A DNA stretch of 64,000 nucleotides from Epiperipatus broadwayi (GCA_028023455.1 JAQFVV010012490.1:4092576-4156575); one strand, 5' to 3'; counted from the first letter of the stretch, positions 47,561 to 59,992 are shown. Notes: generated by a model from the letters alone, not told the origin. A program made the numbers and translations.

Positions 47561-48463
47561 GAATGTGGAAATTCATTAAAAACTAAACTAAATACAGTTC
47601 TTTCTAGTAGTTACAAAATTTTGTGTTATTTGGAGTTAACACTAAAGCAATTTCATATACGTGTATATTATAAACAAATTCCCTAATAGAATAAGGATTT
47701 TATTGTGAAGTATGATTAATGAAATAAATTTATTTTTAGTCATTTATTGCATCCTTATTAAACATTCTCAATAGTGTTGATTTTGTTTTTCTGTAAGTTT
47801 TGCAAATTATTTTATAATGGTATTTCAAGTTAATAACTTTGAAATGTCACTAAAATCACAGCAGATAAAACACAAAAGTTTATCTTCTTAATAATGAATA
47901 CAAAATCTTTTTTCCACTGTAATTTAAACATTTTATTATCAACTTTATATTTTTTACAATTAGATAACCTCTTCCTTTACAAAATTTTCACTGACACATC
48001 TAAAACATTAAAGAAAAAATCCACTAATCTCCAACACAATATTATCAAACTCTACAACACTTACTATCACACTAATACCATGCTAATTTTATTGTCTGCA
48101 ACACAATTATTTGTGCTACAATTACATGATCATAAGCATACTCATTGAAACTAATATTGTCAGTATCAGCTTATATATTTATTGATGTGATCTATGAGTT
48201 AATGTTGAATGTATTGAAAACTTTAAACTTTATTTAAACTTTCCAAATACAAACAACTTGTTAGTCATAACACACAAATAGACAACACAGGTTAGTAATT
48301 ACACAACATTTCGAGTAGTAGTATTCTCCACTCTTCTTCAGGTGTTGCTGGCCTATATTCACAGTGACAATATTTGCTTAGAAGTTGAACTCACTCCTTT
48401 AGATTCTTGAATTTCGAATTTAAGGCAAATGCTCTATCAACTGAGCTATTGAGCTATTCTGTT

Positions 48464-48545
48464 GACAGAATAGCTCAGTTGGTATAGCATTTGCCTTAAA
48501 TTCGAAATTCAAGAATCTAAAGGAGTGAGTTCAACTTCTAAGCAA
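48464..48545 (+). other. tRNA-like segment in the palindrome
   Basis: A box TAGCTCAGTTGG at 48471-48482 and B-box-like GAGTTCAAC at 48527-48535, with tRNA-like spacing. The anticodon arm does not fold and the D arm has a mismatch, so it is not a working tRNA. A mirrored copy lies in the left arm. It may serve as an internal polymerase III promoter; inference. Confidence 0.6.
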
Positions 48546-48577
48546 ATATTGTCACTGTGAATATAGGCCAGCAACAC

Positions 48578-48616
48578 CTGAAGAAGAGTGGAGAATACTA
48601 CTACTCGAAACATTGT
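48578..48616 (+). ncRNA. Penelope-type hammerhead remnant
   Basis: Core CTGAAGA at 48578-48584, helix II GAGT/ACTC with a long loop, GAAA at 48607-48610, then CATT and GTGT, which can pair with ACAC before the core (helix I). Known Penelope hammerheads have ACGT as the self-complementary helix III; here it reads ACAT, as a CpG transition would give. The mirrored motif in the left arm lies at 48309-48341 on the minus strand. Confidence 0.6.
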
Positions 48617-48854
48617 GTAATTATTAACCTGTGTTGTCTATTTGTGTGTTATTACGAACAAGTTGTTTGTATTTGGAAAGTTTAAATAAAATTTAAAATT
48701 TTCAATACATTCAACATTAACTCATAGATGATGGGAATAGTCCAACATATCACATTTTATAATATACCATCATTACAAACCTTCAGACAAATATACATTT
48801 TTTAATTCCTGATTCAAATCTTGCATTCAAATTATTTTTTTAAATGCTATTACC

Positions 48855-49270
48855 ATTGATATCAAACTTTGGGAAGTTAGGAGAAAAGATGAAGAGCAAT
48901 TGATTGGTCTTGTATTTTACTACAAAAGCACAAATGGAGTACAATTTATTATAAATGTGAACACAGAACATTGTGAAAAGAATGTTACATCGGACAGAGT
49001 AACAAGATTAGTTATTCAATTTAATGAATGATATCAAATATAGATAATTCAAGTTTTGCTCCAACAACTTCCCATTGTGATGAAATAGAGAATTTTTATA
49101 TTGATGCATAAAATACTTTTGATTGTAATAAATATTTTAAAATTGTCATGGCCGGCTTCAATGTTAGAATTGAAAATGATTGAAAGAAGAATATGTTGCA
49201 GATAAATTTGGTTATAGTAGCAAAAGTAAAAGAGAGCACAAACTTATCTCATAAAAACAATGTTTTTCAG
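48855..49270 (+). pseudogene. RTE endonuclease fragment
   Basis: Pieces in several frames, LWEVRRKDEE, LVFYYKSTNGVQFIIN and RVTRLVIQFNE, align with the endonuclease at 44853-45179. Heavily broken. It begins right after the Penelope coding start ends near 48800. Confidence 0.75.
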
Positions 49271-49642
49271 CTTTCTAGATGTCACACTATAGAGTCCATT
49301 ATTGTAAAATCACATTTGTTATATTGGACATGTAAAGTGAATGAATAATGCAAGACTTCCTAAAAGAATATTTTATGGTAACTTGAGCCTTATTTTAGAG
49401 GTAGACTTTGTCTACACTATAAGAATTATCTGAAAAGACATTCTAAAGAAGTGCAATAATGATTGTTTCCAATTGGGGAGATATCCTAACCAAATTTTTA
49501 TCAACTAGCTGTTTTAAAAAAAGTTTAATGGATAAAAATATATATTACAATTTTTGCAAAAAAAAAAAAAATCACATAGTTACTGATTAGAAACCACTTG
49601 ATGTTTAAAAACCAAAAGTAACATGTTGAGTTTTAATCTAGG

Positions 49643-49772
49643 AACCTTTAGATTTGAAATGTTCACTCTATCTCTGCAATAAAATATAACAGGGCATAAG
49701 CTTTAAAAACCTTTAGATTTGAAATGTTCACTCTATCTCTGCAATAAAATATAACAGGGCATAAGCTTTAAT
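49643..49772. repeat. Perfect tandem duplication, two 65-bp units
   Basis: AACCTTTAGATTTGAAATG to CATAAGCTTTA appears twice, starting at 49643 and 49708, with no differences seen, so the duplication is recent. Confidence 0.9.
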
Positions 49773-50269
49773 AATTAGCAGTAACTGATAATATTTGCAA
49801 CAAGTTGAAATACAAAAGCTTTAAAGATGTGACTATTATTTGAGAAGTAGAATTGCTTTTCACTAAAAAATTTATGCTGACTGTTTTTAGTTTTGGAATT
49901 AAATTTTTTTTTTTTTGAATCTGTACATATCAATAAAGCATTACATGACTATCTCAGCTTACACTTAGCATCTGCATTAACAGTATCAAATTACTCTATC
50001 GTTATACTCAGGGTCATCTGTTATTGCTTTTAGTACAAATTTGGCAATGTTATCTACAAAATTCCAAAAATTCTTCAAATCAATTTTTCAGTTTTACATG
50101 TTTATTTAATATGATTTTGTACCTTTTTTTACACTTACAATCATAATAGTCAAAAATAAATTATGATCCTCATATACCAGAGGATGTAAAGTCATCAGTC
50201 AAGGGAGAATTTAGTGAGTGAAATCTGAAAGTGCTAAGAATGTTTTTGGTCACAAACACAGGCTGCCAT

Positions 50270-52020
50270 TTGATTATAAGCATTTCTTTTGACATCTTTA
50301 ACTGTAAATCAGTTTCACATGAAGGAAGATTGCATGAATTGAAAGTCCTGTAATAGGAAATTCTCAAACTTTGAGAAATTAAAAGATGAAGAAACAATTG
50401 ATTTAGAAAGTAAGCATGCTCTTTACTGTAAAGACACACATATTGGAAATATAGATGGTTTGGAATTTATTATAAATAAAAAATCGAAGAATGACATTGA
50501 GTGGCAAGATTAATTATTCAATTTAAAAGAAGGTATCAAATGTAAATAATTCAAATTTGTATCCCAACAAATTTTTAGTTTGAAGATTTTTACATAGATA
50601 ATTCAGAATGTTTTTCATCAAACAACATTTTAAAGTGTCAGGAGAGATTTTAATGCTAGTGTTGGAGAATGATTGAAAGATGAAAATGCTGTGCATAAAT
50701 TTGGATATGGATATAGAAATGAAAGAAGACATGTACTTAATGAATTTTATGGAAAAAGAAAACATTAAGAATTCTTTTTGTGATAAAAATTCAATGTGGA
50801 AATAGATATGAAAGCATTCAAATGACTAATAGAAACATTATTCTAAAATTATAATTTGTGCAAGATGGGAAATATATATTAAAGCATAGCTATAGACAAA
50901 AGCTATTATGAAATACAGATTAATAGATGATATCCCTGACTTTCAGAAACTAAATAAGACTTATAAATTATTTTCATATATTAACAGACTTGACTAAGAT
51001 CAATAAAAAGTCAACTGATACTATATTAAAAACTATTATACAGAAGGTTGGTATACAAAAAACCCCAGTAATTCACTAATAAATTTTTAACTAAGACATA
51101 GTAATGTATGAAGAAAAGAAAAAATATAAAAATATTTAAAAAATATTTATTTGGAAGAACAGAATATCTGGAATTTTATAAAGTGATATAAAGAATTATT
51201 ATGTAAACATAAGAAAATATAACCATGAAATAGCAAGAAGAGCTGTAAAAAGTTGAAAAATCTAAAAAATGTAATTTTTATTTTGGAAAGTCTTTTGATT
51301 ATAATAAGAAAATATGACACTATTAGTTAGAAGAACAACATCATGAAGTGGATAGATTTCTACAAAAAGATACATATATAGTATTAGAGAACAAAATAAA
51401 GTAGACTTTACAATTACAATCTTTTTTGAAAATCGAGTATGTAAAAAAAATATTAAGATATGAAATTAAATTTGTATAAAGAATTGGAAATTTCCAGGAT
51501 ATATGTAAAAAAGCAAATGAAAAAAATAGAAACATTATTGATAAAACTATATAACAAATGTCTAAATAATGAAGATATACAAGATAATTGGAAGAATGCA
51601 ATAATAATATTGATATTTAAAAAAGAGGGAAGAAAAGGTATTAGAAAATACAGATTTTTAATCTACTATTATATCTCTTGTAGATCTTTATTAAGATCAT
51701 TACAATTTGAGTAGAGAACTTTGGACTCAAACAAATTAAAAGAAGGTTTCAAAGTGATTATAACACTATTGATTACAATAAATATTAAGAAATTGTATAG
51801 AAAATACTAGGGGCTATGATTATCATCTTGCGTTGGATTTGAAGATTATGGAAGATATTGATTCTATAGGCATTTCCATGATAATTAATGTTTTGGAATA
51901 TCAAGGCATAGATTCCAAATCTTGTCAAATTCTGAAAAATATTTATCAAAGTGAAATAGCAGTGATTAGACTATGTGATGCTAATAAGTTTAACATTGAT
52001 AAGAATGTATAACAGGATGA
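50270..52020 (+). pseudogene. Second RTE LINE copy, heavily decayed
   Basis: Fragments in the order of the RTE at 44.85 kb: SFDIFNCKSVSHEGRLHELK near 50285, EEIKDE and IIGN-like endonuclease pieces to 50480, YGYRNERRHVLNEF near 50705-50750, then KLYNKCLNNEDIQDNWKNAI and IILIFKKEGRKGIRKY in an 84-codon frame at 51460-51714 (the RT entry motif). Numerous stops. No 3' tail found. Confidence 0.75.
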
Positions 52021-52385
52021 TTTCATATGATTAAAATTTATGTAATAAATTAAAGTTATAAGACTATTATTTTAATTTCTTAATTTTTAAATTTATAGAT
52101 AAGAAGGCAATTCTAGCTTGATTTGGCTAAGTGCAAATTATTTATAACTGCCATTATTGTTATTATTATTATTTTTTTTAATAATTAACAGTTACACAAT
52201 TGCAATTGAAATTAAATTTTACTTTTGATTAAATGGTTTAATTAAAATTGTGTTTATAAGTCTCATTTCTATTATTTAAATATATATATATATTTGTAAG
52301 CTTTTTTTTAACCTGAAAATAAAAATTGTATAATTGAATAGTTAAGATTAAAAGAAAAAACTGTTCCATTAAAAGTGTGGATAAA

Positions 52386-52660
52386 TAAATTACATTTAAA
52401 CAGGCAAAACTCTCCATACAGTAGTGCCACTCAGTGCCAACCAGAGTAATCAATGGATGCCAGAAGGCTTGTGCATAAAATCCCTATCTAGTGCCCACTC
52501 ATCCAATATCCCCAGACTAGTTTCTGGCTTGTGGCCCTCGTCAGTGAGGAGCTTTGGATCTGAGAGCAATGCACCTAGATCTTAGGAGAGTTTTATCTGT
52601 TTTAATAACAGTTATGTGCTAGCATAAGAAATAGTGATCATGTGATGTAAATTACATTTA
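52386..52660 (-). mobile_element. H1-family insertion with 13-bp target duplication
   Basis: TAAATTACATTTA at 52386-52398 and 52648-52660 brackets a 249-bp insert with no coding capacity. Read on the minus strand it goes from CATCACATGATCAC, through the ribozyme, to GAGTTTTGCCTGTT. An 18-bp inverted pair (AAACAGGCAAAACTCTCC and GGAGAGTTTTATCTGTTT) lies inside, at the left end and at 52583-52601. The long duplication argues for target-primed insertion of RNA and against a cut-and-paste MITE. Confidence 0.9.
52501..52559 (-). ncRNA. Hammerhead ribozyme with intact core motifs (H1)
   Basis: On the minus strand: distal helix I ATCCAA/TTGGAT (52559-52554 with 52506-52501), internal loop AGC/TA, proximal TCCTCA/TGGGGA (52550-52545 with 52514-52509), core CTGACGA (52544-52538), helix II GGC/GCC with a CACAA loop and one G-A mismatch next to the core, GAAA (52524-52521), six-base palindrome ACTAGT as helix III and C17. 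Cleavage is predicted between 52515 and 52514. All conserved core bases are present. The palindromic helix III would work best in a dimer, as in other minimal hammerheads. Confidence 0.83.
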
Positions 52661-55290
52661 CTGAAACACTTTATTTATTTCTTTGTCTCCTTTTTGTATT
52701 CTTCAATTTCAGATGTCCATTTCTTAACATTAAAGAAATTAATAAGTAATATTGAATTGAATGTGTTTTAGAGAAATAATTAAAAATGTATTAAGACATA
52801 ATAGCTATATGTATTTTAACCTATGTGGAAGACAAACACAAAGATGCACCTAAATTTGAAAAAAAAAAAGATGTATTTCTATAAATAAATATTTTAAATA
52901 TAAATCATATGAAAATAAATTAGGAAAGTATCTAATAATAAATGAATAGTTAGTGTGATGTTAAAGTAACTGAACTGAGAGATTGAGCTTTGATCCAGAA
53001 ATCTTTACCTATTTGAACATCATTCTACTACTGAATTAAACTGCTTAGGGCAAGAAACAATCTGATTGGTAAGACCCACACAATTTATTTAAAGAAGGTT
53101 ACTGAGTAATATTAATTTTTACTTAATTCTCTTTTCAGAAATAATAAAAAATATTTCAATATTTTATTTAACAAAAGCTTCATCTCTTAACTTGATTCTA
53201 AGATAGAGGTCTTCAGATTTTTTTATTATTATCAGATTAAAAATGGCTCCTTATTAAAAAAAAAAAAAAGTTGCTTTCTTATATGTTAAAAAAAGTGCTC
53301 ACAATTTTTTTTTATATTCATTATAAAAAAATAATGTTGGTAAAAATGAAAGTGACCAGAAGACAGAATTTCTATAGTCAGATTTGAGAAAAAAATCTTT
53401 AAAAAGAGCAAAACGATTTCTGTGGTTATATTATTTTATCTGCACTGCTATAAAATGCATCTTTTTAAATCTTCAGGTGGTATACATATTACTTATATAC
53501 ATTGGGGAGGGTAAGTACCATAAATGTTTTAAAACTTCTTTATCTCCCAACTTGAGCTAAGATACTACCATGATTTTTTTTTTTTTTTGATTAGATTAAA
53601 AATGATTTCACTAAAAAGAAAAAAAAAAGAGATTATTTTGCATATGTTGGAAGTTTTATATAGCATATATATTTCCAATTCTTTCTCATTCATTGTAAAA
53701 ATAAATACTAGTAAGTCCTAATATATCATTCTATAAAAGAACAAAACATTATTTTGTAGTGTTAAAGAGAGCATTACCAATAAGATACAAATAGATCAAA
53801 AAATAAAAAATATTGGATATGTAGAAGTGAATCAGAAAACTTGTAAAAATTGCAGAAAAAAATGGCATTTATAAATGCAAAACCACATTGAGCTTTTTGG
53901 TATTCGAAGGTTGACCAAATATTTGGATGATCACTAATTGATTAGATTCCAAATTCAATGAGGAAATCATGTTTTTCCACAAGTAAAAATAAATTTAAAA
54001 TAAATTCAAAATGACTAAAATAAACTTGAAGCGACACAATGTAGCTGCAGGCCACCTACCCCATCACTATTGTTGTATATATGCAAATATTTTACTCCAT
54101 CACTATTGTTGTATATATGCAAATATTTTTTTAAAATGAGAATATAAAAAATATTGATAATGTTTTTTAATTCAAAGAATCTTAGAATTTAATTTTAACA
54201 AAATATTTCTGTTTAAAAAAAAAAAAAAACAGTTGAAAATAGAAATTAATGGCAAAATTAATTTGTAACAGATTTATAAATTACAAAAGATATAATTATT
54301 TGTTGTGTTTTTTTTTTTGAGTAGCTGAGTTTCAGAGATTTTAATAAAAATATTTTTCATTTGTAAAATTAAGAATTTATTTTTTATAAATCAAATAAGC
54401 ATTTTAAAAATGTTAATCATATTTGAGAAAATTTTTTTTTAGGGTTTTTAAAAAATAAATAAATTATAAATTAGATAATTGACACTGGGAAAATTGAAAT
54501 TTCAGTAATGTTTATTGATGTTTCAAATATTTTTATTTAAAAATAAACATACAGTTACTACATCTCTCTATTGTCATTTCTGTTTAAAGAATTATATATA
54601 TATGGCAATTCATGGAAATAGTTGCTCTTTTGTATAGAAAATACATATAATAAAATAACTCATTCATCCAACAACAATTTGCAGAATTCAGCCAAATCGT
54701 ATCAACCAATATCAAAACTAATTATTTGAAGATAGAAAATGAAAATCCCAATTTCTATTTCCACATTTATATATCATAATTAAGACTAATACTAGGTATT
54801 TTAAAATCACATTCTATTATTTTGCTTTGGGCAGTTTGGAATATTAATAGAGATAAAGATTTTTAAATCAATTTTCAGTTAGTAAAGGTGAATAAAAATC
54901 TCAATGTGAACAAGTGAGTGAACCAGTTATCTACAGATCAGCATTTTAAAGCTTAAATCTCATAGGACTTCCTAAGTGACTGTTATTATAATTTTTATTG
55001 TTTATATATTTTAAATTTCTATTGCATAACATTATAATTTATATTCTGGAAATTAATTATAAAATAGTTTACAACTGAACAACAAATTTTATTTTATAAA
55101 ATATTGTGTAATGTTAGTCAAAGAAATTATATATTTTAAAACCCTTCATGACTTTTAAGCCAACTTACGATTTGCAAAACTATAATTTTTATGTTTTATT
55201 TATTTATTTATTATTTTAAAACTTATGAATATATGTGAGTCATATATAATGAGCATGTTAATAGCTCTAAACAAACTTTTCCAATAAATG
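52661..55290. other. AT-rich stretch, one short tandem duplication
   Basis: CCATCACTATTGTTGTATAT followed by ATGCAAATATTTT is present twice, from 54061 and 54097 (36-bp period). Otherwise nothing recognisable. Confidence 0.5.
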
Positions 55291-55299
55291 CTAAGACTA

Positions 55300-55650
55300 T
55301 TAATATATGATGTAGCTGAAAATTATTAAGACATATATAACTATTTTAGATAGCTGGATTTGAAGACATATAGGTGTCTGAAAATGTAAGATTTTCTACT
55401 TAATAGTTAAGTATTAGATAAATGATGGGCTTGTGTTGGTATTTTGGATATAATATCTGAATATCTTAGTGCTTCACTGATAAGAGCCATTAGCTCAAAA
55501 ACAGTTTGGGGACAGGGATAATTCTATATAGAGATTTTAAATACGTTCTCTTGTCATATTTATCAGAAAAGCTTGTTTAGAATTATTAGCAGCTCATTAT
55601 ATTAGATTTGTAATACAAGCTTATTATGTCACATGATATACGACTTGGGA
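55300..55650 (+). repeat. H2-family repeat with hammerhead-like fold
   Basis: Matches the H2 copy at 19800-20155 from TTTAGATAGCTGGATTTGAA to TTTGTAATACAAGCTTATTA. The fold at 55471-55512 has core CTGATAA (one change), helix II GAGC/GCTC with a CATTA loop (four perfect pairs, different in sequence from H1), AAAA for GAAA, and TTCA/TGGG as helix I. Confidence 0.8.
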
Positions 55651-55789
55651 TTTTTTTTACTATTATGTGAATTATATTTAGATTTAGTTAAAAAGTCAAT
55701 TGGAAAAAGTTTTTTGTTGTTGTTCATGATAATATCTAAAATTTATCTGTAAAAAGTTATTTTTTTAAGAAAAAAATTCTCTTTGCTGT

Positions 55790-56065
55790 AACAATACTAA
55801 TGCAGAAATCACAACATTGCATTTAATCAGTCAGTCTACAAATGAAAGAATAAACAATATTGGTTTATATTTTGACTAACAAAAAATATGTACTTCCTAA
55901 CTATATCTTGCTTAATAAATTCAACAGAGGAAGCAATCATCAACTAGTGAGCTGAAGATGTATGTTAATGCAAAATCGGAGACACAAGTTGTAAAGAAAG
56001 ATAGTAATAATTGTTGACATCCCTAAAATTCAGAAATACTTGAGAGGTTAAGCTACAACTTATCA
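55790..56065 (+). pseudogene. RTE endonuclease 3' fragment
   Basis: Forward pieces matching LTNKKYI, NKFN-GSDHR and IPK-QKYL of RTE endonuclease ends, like 45480-45680 in the longer copy. Broken by stops. Confidence 0.6.
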
Positions 56066-56329
56066 CCATCATCAGCTGTAGCATAATAGGGTACCATGTG
56101 GAAATGAATGTTGTCATTCAACTCCAGAAGAAAGATATATTTTACAATGATTGTATTAAATATGAACTTTTTGAAAGACTTCAATATATTGCCTAGTCAT
56201 AGCTATTGATTGTATTCTGTCCTCAGTTAATGAAAGTAAAGTACCATTATTGCATTTCTTTATAATGTAAATAAGGTCTTCATTTTCTATAAAACCATGC
56301 CCAAGTTCACCATGAAGTATTTAAAAAAA

Positions 56330-57240
56330 TTATTACATTTCATTTATTTCATATTCCAATCCAATGAAAATGTGCCTTTGCAATAATAGATTCAACATTC
56401 TGAAAACAGTTTATCTTATGATCTTGCCATCTTATTTTTTGATGACTATGAAATATCCTTAAATGAAATTTTTTTTACATGCTTTGATGTTACACCAATA
56501 GGTGATATACACCTCATTTCCAGGAAATAAAATTGCACAAATTAACAGTCCTATATAGAAGTAATTTAGAAATTAATAGATACCATTATCATAAATTATA
56601 CTCTATTTCAATCTACTAAGTGCAGAAGCAGCATATTGAAATCTGTGATATACTACAGTGTACAAGTTATTTCTATCTGAAACGATACAAGATATTTAAA
56701 TTGATTCACATTCTTAAACTGATAAGCAATCAAGCTAATGATTGCTGAATATTTTTTTATCAGTAGTTAATAAAACACTTGAGTTTTTTAATATTAATTA
56801 TTAAATATTAATTATTATTATTAATTATTATTATTTATTTAATATTAATTATTATAGATTGTATTCAAAATATTTTGACTATCTTTTGAAATAGTATGGA
56901 TAGCACAATTATCAATATTCTGTAAATGGAAAAACCAAGAAAATGAAGTTTTTGTTTTTACTTTTAGTTAATTTAGGTTAAAACCTATCTTGCACCCATC
57001 TACAAATACTAATAAAAATAACTGATGTAAAAATAGAAAACAAAATTTTAAATAGTACACATGCCTGTTTAACACCAATTTTTATTTTAAATGCTCCAGA
57101 TTTTCCATCAGAAGTAAAAACATTTTTTATCATTTCTTTATATAAAGTGTATATAACACAAGTAAACTTAATGGACAACAAGCTAATTTCATATCTTGAT
57201 ATTAATTTTCTTATCACTTAGTTAAAATTTTTTGGAGAGT
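56330..57240 (-). pseudogene. LINE RT fragment, same family as 27.4-29.2 kb
   Basis: The 79-codon minus frame at 56978-57217 contains IYTLYKEMIKNVFTSDGKSG and FKIKIGVKQACVLFKILF, the LINE RT segment with the GVRQGC.LSP.LF motif. A VDNCA box follows near 56900. An AT microsatellite of ATT units lies at 56785-56860. Confidence 0.78.
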
Positions 57241-57847
57241 ATATTTAAATTATCTAATATTTGATGAGTCTATAATGTCTTTGTGAAAAAATTTCTATAG
57301 TCAGATATCGCCTGATGTTTTCTGGAAATAGTGTGCTACTGTTCTCAGTATAACTTATTCTAGACTCATATATTTAAAAACACATTGCAGAAATATTAAA
57401 GTTTCAAGCTTAGAACTTCTCAACAATAGTGAGTTTTTATATCAATTAAAATGATTAATATTTAGTGGCTAATGTGTGCAGGTTAATCCAAGAAAAAGAA
57501 AAATTCATTCATTGGTAGAACATCAGTCATATCAACTTCATGATTTATATAATATTATTTTACATTTTCTTCAATCTTACTTTTTTAAAAAAAATATTTC
57601 TGAAGTTATTGTATCAAATATCACTTATTCTGAAGTTAATTAACAGACAAAAATGCTTCATCAATTTCCGTATTCTTGGATTAATTTTGTATATATATAT
57701 ATATATTAGTGTAATCAATCTACTACAGGATGAATCCCAAATATTTGATTCACAATTTCACTTTTGTATATTATTCAACTAACTTACTTATGTCATTCAA
57801 TCCTCAAACAGTTGTTTGTTTTTTAAAGATCTGCTATATATATATAT
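57241..57847. other. AT-rich stretch, (TA)n at its right end
   Basis: No gene seen. The TA repeat at 57836-57847 borders the LTR element. Confidence 0.5.
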
Positions 57848-59992
57848 TATACCGGATACCCAATCTATTCTGATACAGGAGGGCGCCACCAGACCACTAC
57901 GTATCTGGAAAATTTGTTTACTGTAATCAGAATAGATGATGATGATGGTTTGCGCCGACTAGACTCAGGGAGAAACAAGAGATCTTAAATTGTTTAGACA
58001 ATTGAGACAAAAGCACAAAGACAAACATCAGCCAAATTAAGTTTAAACATATTTCATAAATTTTATTATGAGAAAATAAATTATTAAATATAAGTTTATG
58101 ACACAAGAGATGGGGGTTAACTCAGGCGTGTACTAGACATACTAAAGGCAAAGCTATGACAGACTGACTGATCTTCTAATAAACAAATGTAAAAGGGAGG
58201 AAGCAAATTTCATTCAGCAGAGGATTCACCTAAACATTGGTTTTCACTTTCAGATATTTAAACCCTATGCCCCTGAAATAGATCAAAGAATCCAGCGCCG
58301 AAGAGCTGTTCAAGATCTAAAAAAAAATTGGTCAGACCTTGAATGTCCTTATATCGGTATGAGCTGCACCTATTACTACGTTTAAAATAACGGTGATTGA
58401 TCCACCTCAAGAACAACCGACAAACATGACTGAAATGAAGAAACAATTAAAACTGGTGAATCCCAGCCAAACGATTGGCAAAAATTTACTTTAAAATTAA
58501 TAATTAATGGTCCCAATAAAAGACAAGTAATGATTAGAAAAACAGTTACGTCTGCCCCAGCAAATAAAGAAAAGAAAATAAACTTACAAACAAATTCTGA
58601 GTACACACTCTGATAAATTTAAAACACACATAATAACTACAAAAAGAAATCTATCGGAGAGTGCCCATGAGTACGAAATATCAAAAGTTTAAATACTCTA
58701 GCAGACCGAAAGTATTGCTCCCCTGTAATTTAAGAAAGGATAAATTTTATCTTCCTGCTGATGACTTATAAAATTACAAAGAAAAACACAATTCTAATTT
58801 CCGCCTTTAGAGATATTGGAAACGAAATCTCCACCAGTGAAAATCAGACAATAATGTCGTCAGCCAAAAGAGTTTTGGAGGTTTAGCAAGAGGGCAAACA
58901 TAGAGTATAAAATTAATTGATTATTAAATACTAAATAATTACAGGTAAGCATTTTAAAAGCACGACTGCCAAAGCATTTATAAAAATCTTACATAAAATA
59001 GAAAACTCACTCGTCACTCTCCAGTAAACAAAACGGAAAGCAAATTAGAATCTTAAAACTAAGATTCTAAGACACACTATAAAATATTGAAAAACACAGC
59101 AAATATTAAATATGGGATATATTGATTTAAGAATCCATATTTGTGGTGAGATTGAGCGGAGATTTAATGAGAACTAATTTACCCTGGAAGAATAAAAATG
59201 AAAATAATTACCTTTCGGTAAAAGTAATGTTCACGTAGAGTGCACACTTTTACTTAAGTTCATTTTCAGGTTCTTGAAGCGGCAAGGTAGATGTAAAGAG
59301 GTTCCGGTTTTTTTAGGTGTTCAAGGCATTACTGGAGCAAACTTGGAAGTCAGGGATCCGTCTTTTGTGGAGTTAGCAAGCCATTCGGGTGGTGATAACA
59401 AGGATAGAATTTTTCATTTTTGCAAGCGAAAGTATTTAATAACAGCTGATGTCCTTTTAAGAAATTTAAATGTCCGCGCTGCTATAACTTTCACGTGAGA
59501 AAACCACTTGTCTATCTCTCAAAAATGGATTAACTGACCCTCCAAATTTCCGGGGTTATTTATACGTTGCTCCATTTCCTGCGAAACACTTTCCTTGTTG
59601 TCCAATTTCTTCGCCTTAGGCAGGGTAAATATTAATCTCCTGCTCAATCTATCTAAGAATTCTACCCAGGGTTTATTGAAATGAAAACAACAACATAAAA
59701 ATCAAATCTCCGCTATTAAAATTGTTTACAATAATTAAAATAAAAGTAACAGGAATGCAATTAGCTAGCCAGCTTGTTTTTAAATCAAATGAATTTAAAA
59801 AACAGGCGGTATAAGAATTATTCTAAAATAAATCGATAAATATTTAAAAACAAATCCGTTTACATATAAATGCGCGTATATTTTGATATACGCATTCTTT
59901 TTAAATAATATTGCAAATTTAAACTCTACATTTAATTAAAATTAAAAGCTTAATAAATTTCTTTTTTTTTTTTTTTTTTTAATAACAACACC
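57848..59992 (-). repeat. Left (3') long terminal repeat
   Basis: At least 2145 bp, starting TATACCGGATACCC next to a TA repeat. It contains 59091-59155, absent from the right copy; the deletion is bounded by ATTGA direct repeats. Richer in CpG than surrounding DNA. Short frames such as 58258-58446 are duplicated in both repeats but resemble nothing known. Confidence 0.85.

Larger units (their letters stand above)
48190..48729. repeat. Giant palindrome of Penelope 5' ends, with tRNA-like and hammerhead-like parts
   Basis: Arms 48190-48462 and 48465-48729 are inverted copies; the 8-bp length difference is a GAGCTATT duplication in the left arm. The outer 100 bp match the Penelope palindrome at 2174-2494, and beyond the right arm the coding start resumes (ATGATGGGAATAGTCC at 48728) for some 20 codons before the match stops near 48795. 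The inner part, absent from the 2.3-kb palindrome, holds a tRNA-like segment and a CTGAAGA...GAAAC motif in each arm. Confidence 0.9.

Noticed and set aside
48464-48545. A functional tRNA gene
   Set aside because: Anticodon arm does not fold, D arm is mismatched, and it is part of a mirrored repeat.
52386-52660. H1 as a MITE with terminal inverted repeats
   Set aside because: The 18-bp inverted pair is not at both element ends; target duplications are 13-14 bp. Not fully excluded.
58258-58685. Small frames repeated in both long LTRs (also 62337-62685) as genes
   Set aside because: They are duplicated only because the LTR is duplicated; no domain or start context.
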